A stretch of 64,000 nt of DNA from Sycobia sp. Sy_11. Taxonomy: Eukaryota; Arthropoda; Insecta; Hymenoptera; Epichrysomallidae. This document shows, piece by piece, positions 1-8,593 of the stretch. The notes below the pieces were generated by a model that worked only from the letters and a program-made list of their open reading frames with translations, was not told where the DNA came from and did not search any database. Location: NCBI GenBank assembly GCA_018907035.1, contig JACCIC010000029.1, forward strand, positions 266,501-330,500, written 5' to 3'. The position numbers and the translations under genes are program-made. Numbering within the stretch: position 1 is the first letter of the stretch; every line of letters begins with the position of its first letter.

Positions 1-39
1 AGTATAATTTAATGATTTTGTTCTTATAAATTAACTTAA

Positions 40-91
<52 letters not shown>

Positions 92-837
92 AAAATTAGT
101 AATTTATAAATATATATTTTTCTTAGATATAAAATAATATATCAAATTGAAAGATCAGAATATTGAAAGTTTTCAAAACTTCATTTTATATTTATTAATC
201 AATTTTTTTTCTTAGTATACTAATTAAAATATTTTTTATTATATGATACATATTCAGTATTGTTTATTACGTAAGAACAAAGAAGAGAAATGAATAATTT
301 AGTTTGATTTTAATTTTACCTCAAAATTAATGAAGTCTTATAATCATAACTTATTTATATATTTTATATATGTCCTTATTTTGTGGTTAATTTTTCATTA
401 TATAATTATAATGTATATAATTTTTCAGCGGCCTAATTATAAGTTAATTTAATAGACATGCCTTGTTGAGGACATACTTACAACTGTAAAGTATATCCAG
501 AAAAATTAATTTAATTGTTTTATAAAACATTTATATTTGTTTTAACATTTTATATATTATAAATATTCTTTTTAGTCAATAGTATGAATATTATTTTCTT
601 GGATATAAACAATTACTCAATTCAAAAAATCTATATGCACAGGAGTAAGAAAATTTTTAATTTGTCAAAGACTTTAAATTTCAATTGTGATTTCTGAATT
701 TTTTTTATTATTATTTAAATAAAAAGGCACAGACTTTTATTAGAAATTTAACAATGTTAGTTGTAAATAGAACGCATAAAATCATTATTATATAAATATT
801 AAACTAAGCCAAAATGATGAAGGTTGAAAATATAATG
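1..837. other. AT-rich non-coding DNA with a TA run
   Basis: No reading frame, splice pattern or repeat family is recognisable here. The stretch is very AT-rich and holds a pure TA dinucleotide run at about 43-90. I see no gene in it. Confidence 0.7.
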
Positions 838-1255
838 TGATTGTAATTTTCATAACCATTTGTTATGTCATACAATTATAATAAGGAGACTTACTTTTGG
901 CTCCAGATTTATATGTATATAAACTATACATATTTACATATATTTATTTAAACTCAATTTTTAACTATTTATTATTATAATTGAATTATTCTTTCTTGCT
1001 ATTTGTTTTTTAAAGAGTTGATTTACACATTATAAATTAACCAGCCAAATTGGAACATATTTTCTTGCTAAAAAATGGGGTCAAAATGGCTGTTTAGCCT
1101 ATTTTTGATGCTTTTTAAGCATTATTATTCCTACGATATTATTTTTTTTAAATGAAAAAATGTGTATTTATAGTTCGTATATGTATAAATCTGGAGCCAA
1201 AAGTAGGTGTCCTTATTATAATTGTATGTCATAGAAAAATGGTTATGAAAATCAC
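838..1255. mobile_element. Foldback MITE-like element with ~85-bp inverted arms
   Basis: The left arm (about 838-925) and right arm (about 1171-1255) are near-perfect reverse complements. Both carry the blocks TTTCATAACCATT, ACAATTATAATAAGGA and ACTTTTGGCTCCAGATTTAT in mirrored order. The roughly 245-bp centre is AT-rich and has no ORF. Long inverted arms around a short non-coding core fit a miniature inverted-repeat element mobilised by a transposase encoded elsewhere. Target-site duplications are not clear, so the outer ends may be off by a few bases and the parent superfamily is unassigned. Confidence 0.7.
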
Positions 1256-1810
1256 TCAATATTCATCTCCATAAGAAAAACGTGCCTCCGGAAATAGTTG
1301 TAAATATTAATTTTAAAATCTGAAAAATAATCACCAGTTCTAATTACACTATATACTATAATATTTTAGGTGTTGCCAAAAAAATTTCGATGTTCCTTAT
1401 TTTGACGTAGTCTAATATATATATACACCGGGTTGTTGGTAGTTTTCGAGTTATTAACTTTCTATATTAAGACGTTTTGCAGAATGAAAAATTCGCCTGC
1501 ATTATGAAGCTGGTATTAGAGTTTGGGTTTAAATTGTTTTCTGATGTTGTGCACATATTAGATATTATTTGGCTTAGATTCTGTGGGTCTGTTCCGAAAG
1601 GCCTCGAGTAAGTTGCCAGTAAGTAGATATGGCAATGCTGGATTGCATTCTCAAATACTTTCCATTTAAATGTCATGAACGGTTATGAAATTGCAAGTTT
1701 TTCGCCGTTGACGTAATCAGAGGAAATAAATGGTCAGAAATAGTATTTGAACTTACTGATGACTTACTGGGATATTGTGCCGCTGAGTTGGCTTCATTAA
1801 GCAGCGTGTA
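1256..1810. other. Non-coding stretch, nothing recognised
   Basis: Moderately AT-rich sequence. The longest frame is a 69-codon minus-strand ORF at 1467-1676 with no recognisable motif, which is what chance would give. It is bounded on the right by the SINE target duplication. Confidence 0.55.
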
Positions 1811-2042
1811 TATTACACATTTTTTTTTTTTATGTTATTTAACGTCGCTCTATTTATGCTTCCAAATACAGGTGCTAATCAGCGACGAAGGTCTACAATG
1901 TGTTTGTGAACAAAGCACATGTAAATTATTACAGCGGTGATTGTGTCAATCGGCCGAGACCGGGATTTGAACTCGGATCACCGAGTTACTAGTCCTTCGC
2001 TCTATCGATCGAGCCATCGTAGCCCTCTTATATTACACATTT
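1811..2042 (-). mobile_element. tRNA-derived SINE (copy 1) with 12-bp target duplication
   Basis: On the minus strand the element begins near 2030 with a tRNA-like head: GGCTACGATGGCTCG (A-box region), an anticodon-like loop CTAGTAA, and a B box within GAGTTCAAATCCCGG. A roughly 130-bp tRNA-unrelated body follows and ends in an A-rich tail, seen on the plus strand as a T run at 1821-1831. The insertion is flanked by the direct repeat TATTACACATTT at 1811-1822 and 2031-2042, the mark of LINE-driven retroposition. The CTAGTAA loop matches the usual tRNA-Thr(AGT) anticodon loop, so a threonine tRNA origin is inferred. A second copy of the family lies at about 28975-29190. Transcription would be by RNA polymerase III from the internal A and B boxes. 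Confidence 0.88.
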
Positions 2043-2396
2043 GAATTTAAATAAAAGACTTTTTAAGAATGTTTCAAATCAAATTTTAATAGTTTTTATT
2101 ATGGACAATCGCGTACAATTACTTATAAAGGATGAGGTGAAGCCAATAATGTATACCTTATAATCAGTTTTATTTATTAATTAGATTATTTAAATTAATT
2201 TAACTTAGTTTAATTATTTTGCTTTTTACATTCAATAAAATTATTTATATTTATGAATTAATTATATATCTTTCTATATATATTATGAAAAAATATAATT
2301 ATATATAATATGTATCAAATAATTATATATAAATTTGTAAAATTCATAAATATATATAATTACATATTTTATGAATCATATATTTTATATATATTA
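2043..2396. other. AT-rich non-coding DNA
   Basis: Simple AT-rich sequence with many TATA and ATAT runs. No ORF or element end is visible until the mariner terminus at about 2397. Confidence 0.6.
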
Positions 2397-3291
2397 AGAG
2401 GTGAACTTAGTTTCCGACCATTTTTCTCGGAAAAAGGGCATTTATGATGGAAAATGGATACACGTTAGCTTAATCAAAATATTTCCCGTCATTTTCTACT
2501 ACTTTTTCCCATCTTGCTGATAATATGGCAATACGATGGCGGTTTCGAGGCAATCGAATCATCCACAGTGTGTATCAACGAGGTCGTGCTGCATCGATCT
2601 AAATAGGTGTCAATGAGAAGGTGCTATATCTGGCCAGTTCACTAGGTGCGGCAATACTTCCCATTCAAGCTCCAATAGGGTGTTGTTGACGTCTTTCGCA
2701 ACATGTCGCCGAGCATTGTCATACAAGAGAATGACTGCGCCTATTTTTCGCGATTGCTAATCTACGTTCGATCAGCATCCATTTCACTTCTTTATGAATC
2801 TTTTTCATCGCATATAAACGTTTGACAACTGCTTGGTCACTGATTCCTAACTTATCAACGAGTTGTTTCTGTATTTGAGCTGAGTTTTGGTCCAATAATA
2901 CTTGCAATTCACTATCTTCAAACATTTCGGTTGTCCAGAACGTTATTTGTCATTAACATCAATATCTCCACTTCTAAACAGCTGAAACCACTCTTTACAT
3001 GTTATAAGCGATGAAGCTTGTTCGCCATAACATTCTTGAAGCAATTTTCAAATTCAAAGCATTAATTAAAATCAAAATAGTGCAAAAGGACATGTGGAAA
3101 AAACGATTTATCACGATTCATTTTTCATTGATCAAAAAATTATAATGTTTACACAAATGATGGCGGCTGATAACTGAATTTTATTAGTAAATACCAAAAC
3201 TACGAATCAGTATTAGATCCGACTCATCTGACTTTTCTTACTACTTATATCGCCATCTAAACGTGAAGGTAAGAAACTAAGATCGCCTCCG
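2397..3291 (-). mobile_element. Internally deleted mariner relic
   Basis: The ends form an imperfect inverted repeat: the left end reads AGAGGTGAACTTAGTTTCC and the reverse complement of the right end reads GGAGGCGATCTTAGTTTCT. Between them, on the minus strand, are two parts of a mariner transposase that are adjacent here but not in a full element. The helix-turn-helix part is at about 2720-3060. The C-terminal catalytic part is at about 2470-2735 and includes a DNARRHVA motif, matching the second catalytic Asp region of mariners. The middle, with the first catalytic Asp, is missing. No clean TA duplication is visible. This is a dead, non-autonomous copy. Confidence 0.75.
2470..3060 (-). pseudogene. 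mariner transposase remnant
   Basis: Minus-strand fragments of a D,D34D transposase. The only open piece is at 2719-2925 (68 codons). It begins MFEDSELQVLLDQNSAQ and corresponds to the second N-terminal helix-turn-helix, the EDREL...LLDE region seen intact in the mariner at 8670-9713. Below it the frame changes and gives a DNARRHVA-like and WEVLPH-like C-terminal segment with substitutions at the PYSPD..PSD site. The catalytic core is incomplete, so no activity is possible. Confidence 0.7.
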
Positions 3292-3434
3292 AATATGAAT
3301 TTCTTTTGAAACCATATTGATGTTGGTGTCTGTATTGTTCAATTAAATTATATAACAAGAATTTCACATCACCAAAGAATAAAATAGTATCACATTTGCA
3401 ACAATGTTCTTAATATATAAATAAATTAAATATA

Positions 3435-4383
3435 CGAGGTGTATTCAAAAAGTAACGAGAATTTTTAAATTTTGCAGGTTTGGAGAGTTCGCCTGTATAA
3501 AATTTTTTTATTATGTTGATATGCATGCCCCTGAAGTACGATAACATTTTCAGCAATATTCATTGCTTACTTTTTAAGTGGCAGCCGCTAACGTTAGACG
3601 TGTTTTTGAGCTCGGGGATTTTCGTTTGTGAAAAAAAATGGAGCAAAGAATTTGTATTTAATTTTACATAAAAAATGAAAGAAAGTGTAGTGAAGTTTGT
3701 AAAATGTTAACAAAGGCATATGGTGAGTCTGTTATGAGTAAAGCAAGGATTTACGAGTGGTATAAGCGTTTCCAAGATGGTCGCGAAATCGTTGAAGATG
3801 ACGAACGACCCGGACGCTCATGCACATCAACAATCGAAGAAAACGTGAAAAAAATGAAAGAAATAGTTAAGAACATCGCCGAATTACAATGAGAGAAGTC
3901 GCTGATGATGTTGATATGTCAGTTGGCTCATGCCATTGAATTTTTTCGGATGTTTTGGATATGAAACGTGTGGCAGCAAAATTTGTTCCAAAATTGTTGA
4001 ATTTTGAACAAAAACAGCGGCGAATGGAAGTTGTCAGGAGTCGCTCAATAAAGTTAATAACGATGCAGAACTACTTAAATGTGTTATAACAGGTGACGAA
4101 ACATGGGTTTGTGGATATAATGTCGAAACTAAGACTCCATTGTCGCAGTGGAGGCATTCTGGATCGCCAAAACCGAAAAAGGTTCGACAAACGAAAATCG
4201 CGGAGCTCAAAAAACACGTCTAACGTTAGCGACTGCCACTTAAAAAGTAAGCAATGAATATTGTTGAAAATTTTATCGTACTTCAGGGGTATGCGTACTA
4301 ACATAATAAAATAATTTGTATATAGAAGGACTCTCCAAACCCGCAAAATTTAAAAATTCTCGTTACTTTTGGAACACACCTCG
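3435..4383 (+). mobile_element. mariner relic with unusually long (~180-bp) inverted repeats
   Basis: The element is bounded by ACGAGGTGT... and ...ACACCTCGT with TA on both sides (3433-3434 and 4384-4385), the standard Tc1/mariner target duplication. Inverted arms of roughly 180 bp run from 3435 to about 3614 and from about 4203 to 4383, sharing blocks such as GAGAATTTTTAAATTTTGC, AACGTTAGACGTGTTTTTGA and GCTTACTTTTTAAGTGGC. The interior (about 3638-4200) carries the N-terminal and first-Asp regions of a mariner transposase, then runs straight into the right arm. The rest of the catalytic domain is deleted. Classic mariner terminal repeats are about 30 bp, so these arms are long. Confidence 0.85.
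3638..4200 (+). pseudogene. mariner transposase N-terminal remnant
   Basis: The reading starts at an ATG at 3638 and has an in-frame TAA seven codons later. It then runs through a helix-turn-helix with AYGESVMSKARIYEWYKRF and the mariner linker motif EDDERPGRS (3704-3892). After a frame change, ITGDETWVCGYN (near 4088-4125) gives the first catalytic Asp. The DNARPH and PSDYH parts, with the second and third catalytic Asp, are absent because of the internal deletion. It cannot encode an active enzyme. Confidence 0.8.
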
Positions 4384-4516
4384 TATATGCTTTTTTATTT
4401 TACAAAAATAGTTAATATAAAATATTCAATCTGGTCGCATAAAATAAAGAGCGAGCTTTACTTTCCATAGAAATAAGTAGCAGTGTTCAATATATAATAT
4501 AAATAATATAAATATA

Positions 4517-4562
<46 letters not shown>

Positions 4563-4571
4563 TAATATATG

Positions 4572-4615
<44 letters not shown>

Positions 4616-5626
4616 TAATATATATAATATATATATATATATTATATGTATAATATATATATATATATTAAATATATATATATATATGTGTATAAACAAA
4701 TTGTTCACCTTGTATAATATAATTGCATTCACATGTGATCTTGAATTTCTTTGGTAAACTGATCATAAATTTTTATTAATTTTGGCATTGTTTATTTATA
4801 TTAAATATAAGAATTTCACAGTTTTTAGTATATAAGCAAATCAATAGTACATTGTTTTTTATTTTGCATATAAATTTTTGCTAACCATTTATTTTATTAT
4901 ATTTTAGCATTGAATTTCAAGAATTTAATATTCTATTTGTGATTTATATTATTATTTATATTATTATTTCTATTTTTAATATTTGAGACAATTGATGATT
5001 TTTTCTTTTTGCTCCCACGCGTTATACTACAATATTATATAAAAATTAAATATTAAAAATTTAATATATTAAAAATATTAAAAATCACAGCTTGTGACGT
5101 AGGCAAATGCGTGGAGAAGATGGTCGTATGGGGAGGGGGGCGCAAGTTCACAGCGCTCAAAGCTTGTCCAGCCTTTCGTATATGCCATCGACAATCTCTT
5201 CTCATTATCTCTTTGTATATATACATATATAATAGAGTCGGCTTCTACAAGGACAAATCGCGGTTTTGTGTTCACACGATAGAAACCGATGTCCAGTTGT
5301 CTCTGGATTACAGCCACGGGCAGTTTAGTGTTTAGACGGTAGAAATCGATGTCAAACCAATAGTAGAAATGACTGAATCCAAAAAATATAGTAGTATATT
5401 GCAGAGTTTCTTCAAGATCATAGTTACAATCATGAAGACTAGTATCTACTTATCACATACTAATAATCTATTCTTTCTATTACAATCGTAAGCACTCGTA
5501 AATTTTATTCTATTTAATGCTGTAAATTAGTGACCACTGTATTCAAATTGTATCCAAATTTGGACTAATAATAGTGCAATGATAGATTTTTAGATAGTAT
5601 ACTAGAAACAAATTTCTATAAATGTA
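4384..5626. other. AT-rich non-coding DNA with TA microsatellite
   Basis: TA-rich tracts dominate 4519-4690, and the ORF there is only Tyr-Ile repeats. At 5095-5330 there is a less AT-rich patch with small ORFs on both strands and no recognised motif. No element ends or exons are recognised. Confidence 0.6.
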
Positions 5627-6916
5627 CGAGGTCAGAAAATTAAGTACTGTGACAAAATTAAAAAATCGAGTATATTTAAAAATTAAGCTACATGAAAGTA
5701 GTCCCCTCCCGCATCTATATACTTATTCCAGCTAGTTTTCCAGTTTTCGTAACAATTCTGGAACACTTCTTATGGGACTTCTCTAAGTACTCTCGTCACA
5801 GATTCTGGGATGTCTTCAATGAAGTCAAAATATCGACCTTTTACGAATTTTTTCATATTGCGAAATCGGAAAAAGTCACAGGGTTGCGTGCTCTGTGAAT
5901 AGGGCGGTTGTGATAACGTTGCAATGCCTTTAGACCCAAAAAACTGAAGGACACTGAACGCACTGTGACAAAGAGCATTGTCGTGATGCAGAACCCAAGT
6001 CTTCGCGATCTCTGGACGCACTTTCAGCACCCTTTTTCGTAATTTTTCGAGGACATTGCGGTAGAATACTTGATTTACGGTTTGCCCAGGTGGTACAAAC
6101 TCTTTATGAATGACCCCTTTGCTGTCGAAGAAGCTAATGAACATGGTTTTCACATTGTACTTGCTTATTCTCGCTTTCTTTGGCCTTGGTGCTCCAGGGG
6201 ACAACCACTGTCGGCTTTGTCGTTAAGTTTCTGGGTCATATTGAAAGAACCAACTTTCATCACCAGTAATAATTCGATCAAGAAGAGCAGGATCATTTTC
6301 AACCTGCTCGAAACAATCTTGAGCGATGTTCATTCGGTGGGCTTTTTGCTCATCTGAAAGATTCTTCGGTATCATCTTCACGCACAGCTTTTTCATGGTG
6401 AAATCTTCAGTTAAAATCTTTATAACTGTTTCCCGGTTAATATTCAACTCGTCAGTCAACATTCGAATGGTTAATCACCGGTCGTAACGAACAAGGGCCC
6501 GGACGCGCTGCGTATTCGTGTCGGTTCGCACTTGAATTCGCTTTCCGCTTCGCACCTCGTCTTTGACGCTCTCACGGCCTTTTTTAAAATTGACATGTCA
6601 CCGAAGCATGTGACTAGGACTCAGGGCATTACTACTATACACTTTAAGCACTTGTTCATAAGTTTCTGTCGCGGTTTCGCACAAAATCTTATCGCGCACC
6701 GTTGCTCTAAATTTCTCTGTTACATTTTAGCAACAGGCACTAATCGTGCATTGCTACAAAATACTAAACAGCTGCTGAAGAAACGATCGTATAAGAGTCG
6801 TCAATGTCTCAATCAAGAGAGTAGTAATCTACTATTATGGTGGCGGAGATACAGGTTGGCAGTGTTACCACAGGCCGAGAAATGAAATCGGTCGCATTGC
6901 TTAATTGTCTGACCTC

Positions 6917-6917
<1 letters not shown>
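5627..6917 (-). mobile_element. Near full-length, mutated mariner
   Basis: The terminal inverted repeats are CGAGGTCAGAAAATTAAG at 5627 and, as reverse complement of the right end, CGAGGTCAGACAATTAAG at 6917. TA flanks the left end; the matching TA on the right has mutated. The length of about 1.29 kb is normal for mariner. The minus strand carries a transposase readable from about 6740 to 5770, broken by in-frame stops and a frame change. It belongs to a different lineage from the copies at 8.6, 35.2 and 51.5 kb, shown by the KGVIHKEFVPPGQTVNQ motif and the PCDFF third-Asp context. It abuts a TA microsatellite at 6921. Confidence 0.88.
5770..6740 (-). pseudogene. mariner transposase, broken
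   Basis: Read on the minus strand: an N-terminal region with KKGRESVKDEVRSGKR near 6540-6590, two in-frame stops, then an open segment 6462-6223 with the second helix-turn-helix (LNINRETVIKIL) and the first catalytic Asp in IITGDESW. A frame change near 6205-6223 leads to the segment 6204-5770 with VPPGQTVNQ, LHHDNALCHS (second Asp) and QPCDFFRF (third Asp). The canonical PYSPDLAP spacer reads PYSQSTQP here. The protein is inactive, but all three catalytic positions can still be located. Confidence 0.82.

Positions 6918-6920
<3 letters not shown>

Positions 6921-6972
<52 letters not shown>
6921..6972. repeat. TA microsatellite
   Basis: About 50 bp of uninterrupted TA directly next to the right end of the preceding mariner. 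TA tracts are preferred mariner targets, which may explain the adjacency. Confidence 0.95.
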
Positions 6973-6975
<3 letters not shown>

Positions 6976-7700
6976 AACGGGGTGGGTTCGACTAATAGAA
7001 CTTAAGTTCGAATAGCGACGTGCGACCGCTCCCGTACGGTTTGCGCGCAACCCACGTTGCTCCTTCTTCTCGCCGTCCGGGGAATAAGCGCCCGCCGGCG
7101 GTGGAGTCTCGGCGCGCCACGACACGCCGGCCCGTTATCAGAAAATAGCGGGAAACCGTTCAGAGGATGCCGAAATGGAATTGTTGAACTTTTCTTCAGA
7201 AATATTCTTTGCATCGAAAAACTGTATAAAAAAAAATGTGTTTTAGTAATCTCTCAAATTTTGGTTTTAAATGATTTTAAAATGTTTCTTATTTTCTGAG
7301 ATAAAGTCGGAAAACCATGATGTTTATAGTTCTCATGAATTTAGGAATAGATATTCGGTTTGCTTCTAAATCCATTACGATATTTGTAATCAGTGCACCC
7401 AAAAAATAAATATATAAATATTCGGAAAATTGGGGCAAGGAGATGTCGTAACAGCCGCACCCCACTGACGATATTTCAAGGTGTTGATTTTTTTTGTCCA
7501 TAAATATTATCGTAAGTAACATTATCTATAGAAATATATATTAATACCTAGAGTACTTTTTACATAGTTATTATTTAACTGTTGTATAAATTGATTATAT
7601 TATTATCTCGGAGAAAGTAAAAAAAGAAGTTTCTAATTACTATATATTAGGGGTATCGAATCATTTCATGGTAAAATTGTGTGATATTCTCACGTTTGAT
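6973..7700. other. Non-coding stretch starting with a GC-rich patch (possible LTR fragment)
   Basis: Immediately after the TA run the sequence reads TGTAACGGGGTGGGTTCG and stays GC-rich until about 7180. A second TGTAACGGGGT occurs at 53457, also directly after TA-rich DNA. LTRs often begin TGTAACGG or TGTTACGG, so both could be LTR starts, but I see no matching right end or paired copy. The rest (7180-7700) is AT-rich without a recognised feature. Confidence 0.35.
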
Positions 7701-7990
7701 TTTGTAACTTTCGTTGTTTAGTTCCTGAAGATGAACTGAAACAGTTCAAAAGGTCGGCCATCAATGGTGAATCTAAATTTAAGGGGATGAGGGCAGTCAA
7801 GTTGTCCTTTATTAACACAGAATATTGTTTGCATTATTTTTATTTTATTTACTAATTTATTTTATTATCAATTTTATTTTTATTTTAATTTTTAACATAA
7901 TTTCTTGTAGTAATAGTTCTATTTCAGATTCTTCGGGGGTGACTATATACAAGGAGAGTCTGTCATTATTTTAGTTAATATATTATATTA
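7701..7990 (+). mobile_element. Penelope-like 3' fragment with decayed ribozyme-like hairpin
   Basis: From about 7716 the sequence TTTAGTTCCTGAAGATGAAC, a hairpin GAACTG/CAGTTC, and AAAAGGTCGGCC is collinear with 46173-46220 and 54708-54760. In all three places it is followed by TTTAAGG or AGGTAAGG, a GTCAGGTTGTCC-like block and TTTA/TAACA-rich sequence. Here the conserved GAAAC after the hairpin is changed to AAAAG. This is a truncated 3' tail; the RT and endonuclease are absent. Confidence 0.7.
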
Positions 7991-8110
7991 TAAAGACTGT
8001 AAGACCGATAAAAATATTTATTGATTTAAAACAATTGAATTGTACTTTTGTCGACTGCCAATATATAAATTAATAAATATTTTTTTATTGGTCTTACAGT
8101 CCAATCAATT
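7991..8110. repeat. Penelope-like terminal modules in inverted arrangement
   Basis: GACTGTAAGACCGATAAAAA at about 7997 and its inverse TTATTGGTCTTACAGTC at about 8085 face each other around TTGTACTTTTGTCGACTG. The same module recurs at 8545, 44938-45000, 54995 and 55488-55545, next to Penelope-like sequences each time. I interpret them as pieces of the pseudo-LTR ends of that family. Inverted ends are known for Penelope-like elements. Confidence 0.6.
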
Positions 8111-8119
8111 CAATCCAAA

Positions 8120-8151
<32 letters not shown>

Positions 8152-8220
8152 AAAAATAAAAAAAAAAAATAATAAAATAAAAATTAAAAATAAAAATTAA
8201 ATTAAAAATTAAATTAAAAT
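8111..8220. repeat. A-rich low-complexity tract
   Basis: An AAAAT-type A-rich tract between two Penelope-like pieces. Its complement-like T-rich partner lies at 8410-8535, so the two tracts can pair as an inverted repeat around 8221-8400. Confidence 0.8.
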
Positions 8221-8400
8221 TATAATGACAGTCAGACTGTCCTTGTTTACATTCACCCCCGTAGACTAATCTGAAAATAAAATATTAGCTGAAAAAATTC
8301 TTTGTTAGTAAAGTGCAGTCTGACTGTCCCCAACACCCTTACCTAATTGAAGACTTGTCCAACGTTTCGAGCTCGCTACGGCTCCTCATCAGGGACTCTT
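8221..8400 (-). mobile_element. Penelope-like 3' fragment (minus strand)
   Basis: On the minus strand this reads from the hammerhead-like motif (8398-8354) into CTTCAATTAGGTAAGGGTG, a GGGACAGTCAGACTGCAC block, TTTACTAACAAAG and GGGGGTGAATGTAAACAAGG. That order is almost the same as 54715-54890 on the plus strand. It is the 3' tail of a Penelope-like element without coding sequence. Confidence 0.75.
8354..8398 (-). ncRNA. Hammerhead-like ribozyme motif (Penelope-like element)
   Basis: Minus-strand reading: AGTCC, then CTGATGAG, a GAGC...GCTC hairpin, CGAAAC, GTT and GGAC. AGTCC can pair with GGAC(T) as helix I, GAGC with GCTC as helix II, and the AC/GT step is a two-pair helix III. CUGAUGAG and CGAAAC are the two conserved core boxes of type I hammerheads, and cleavage would fall after GUU. 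It matches 54715-54756 almost base for base. Hammerheads with tiny helix III are known from Penelope-like elements. Caveat: the perfect helix II pairing leaves one extra G after the CUGAUGA box, so activity is not assured. Confidence 0.55.
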
Positions 8401-8470
8401 GATCCCTATATATTTTTAATTTTTATTTTATTTTTATTTTTTTTTTTTATTTTTTATTATTTTTTATTTT

Positions 8471-8503
<33 letters not shown>

Positions 8504-8590
8504 TTTATTTTTTATTTTTATTTTTATTTTATTTTTGGATTGAATTGATTGGACTGTAAGACCAATAAAAATAAAGATCAGTCGACATAA
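8401..8590. other. T-rich low-complexity tract and Penelope-like end module
   Basis: A TTTTA-type tract (8410-8535) is followed by GGACTGTAAGACCAATAAAAA (8548 onward), the end module shared with the other Penelope-like fragments. The mariner at 8594 inserted just beyond it. Confidence 0.65.
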
Positions 8591-8593
8591 GTA

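Noticed and set aside
1960..2030. A functional tRNA gene on the minus strand
   Set aside because: Although closer to a tRNA, it is the head of a SINE flanked by a 12-bp target duplication, and the acceptor stem does not close.
4569..4757. Tyr/Ile-repeat ORF
   Set aside because: It is a translation of a TA microsatellite; the same applies to the Ile/Tyr stretches near 7100, 14040, 27100 and 52780.
8111..8535. A long palindromic MITE made by the A-rich and T-rich tracts
   Set aside because: The pairing is between low-complexity A and T runs flanking a Penelope-like fragment; there are no defined ends or target duplications.
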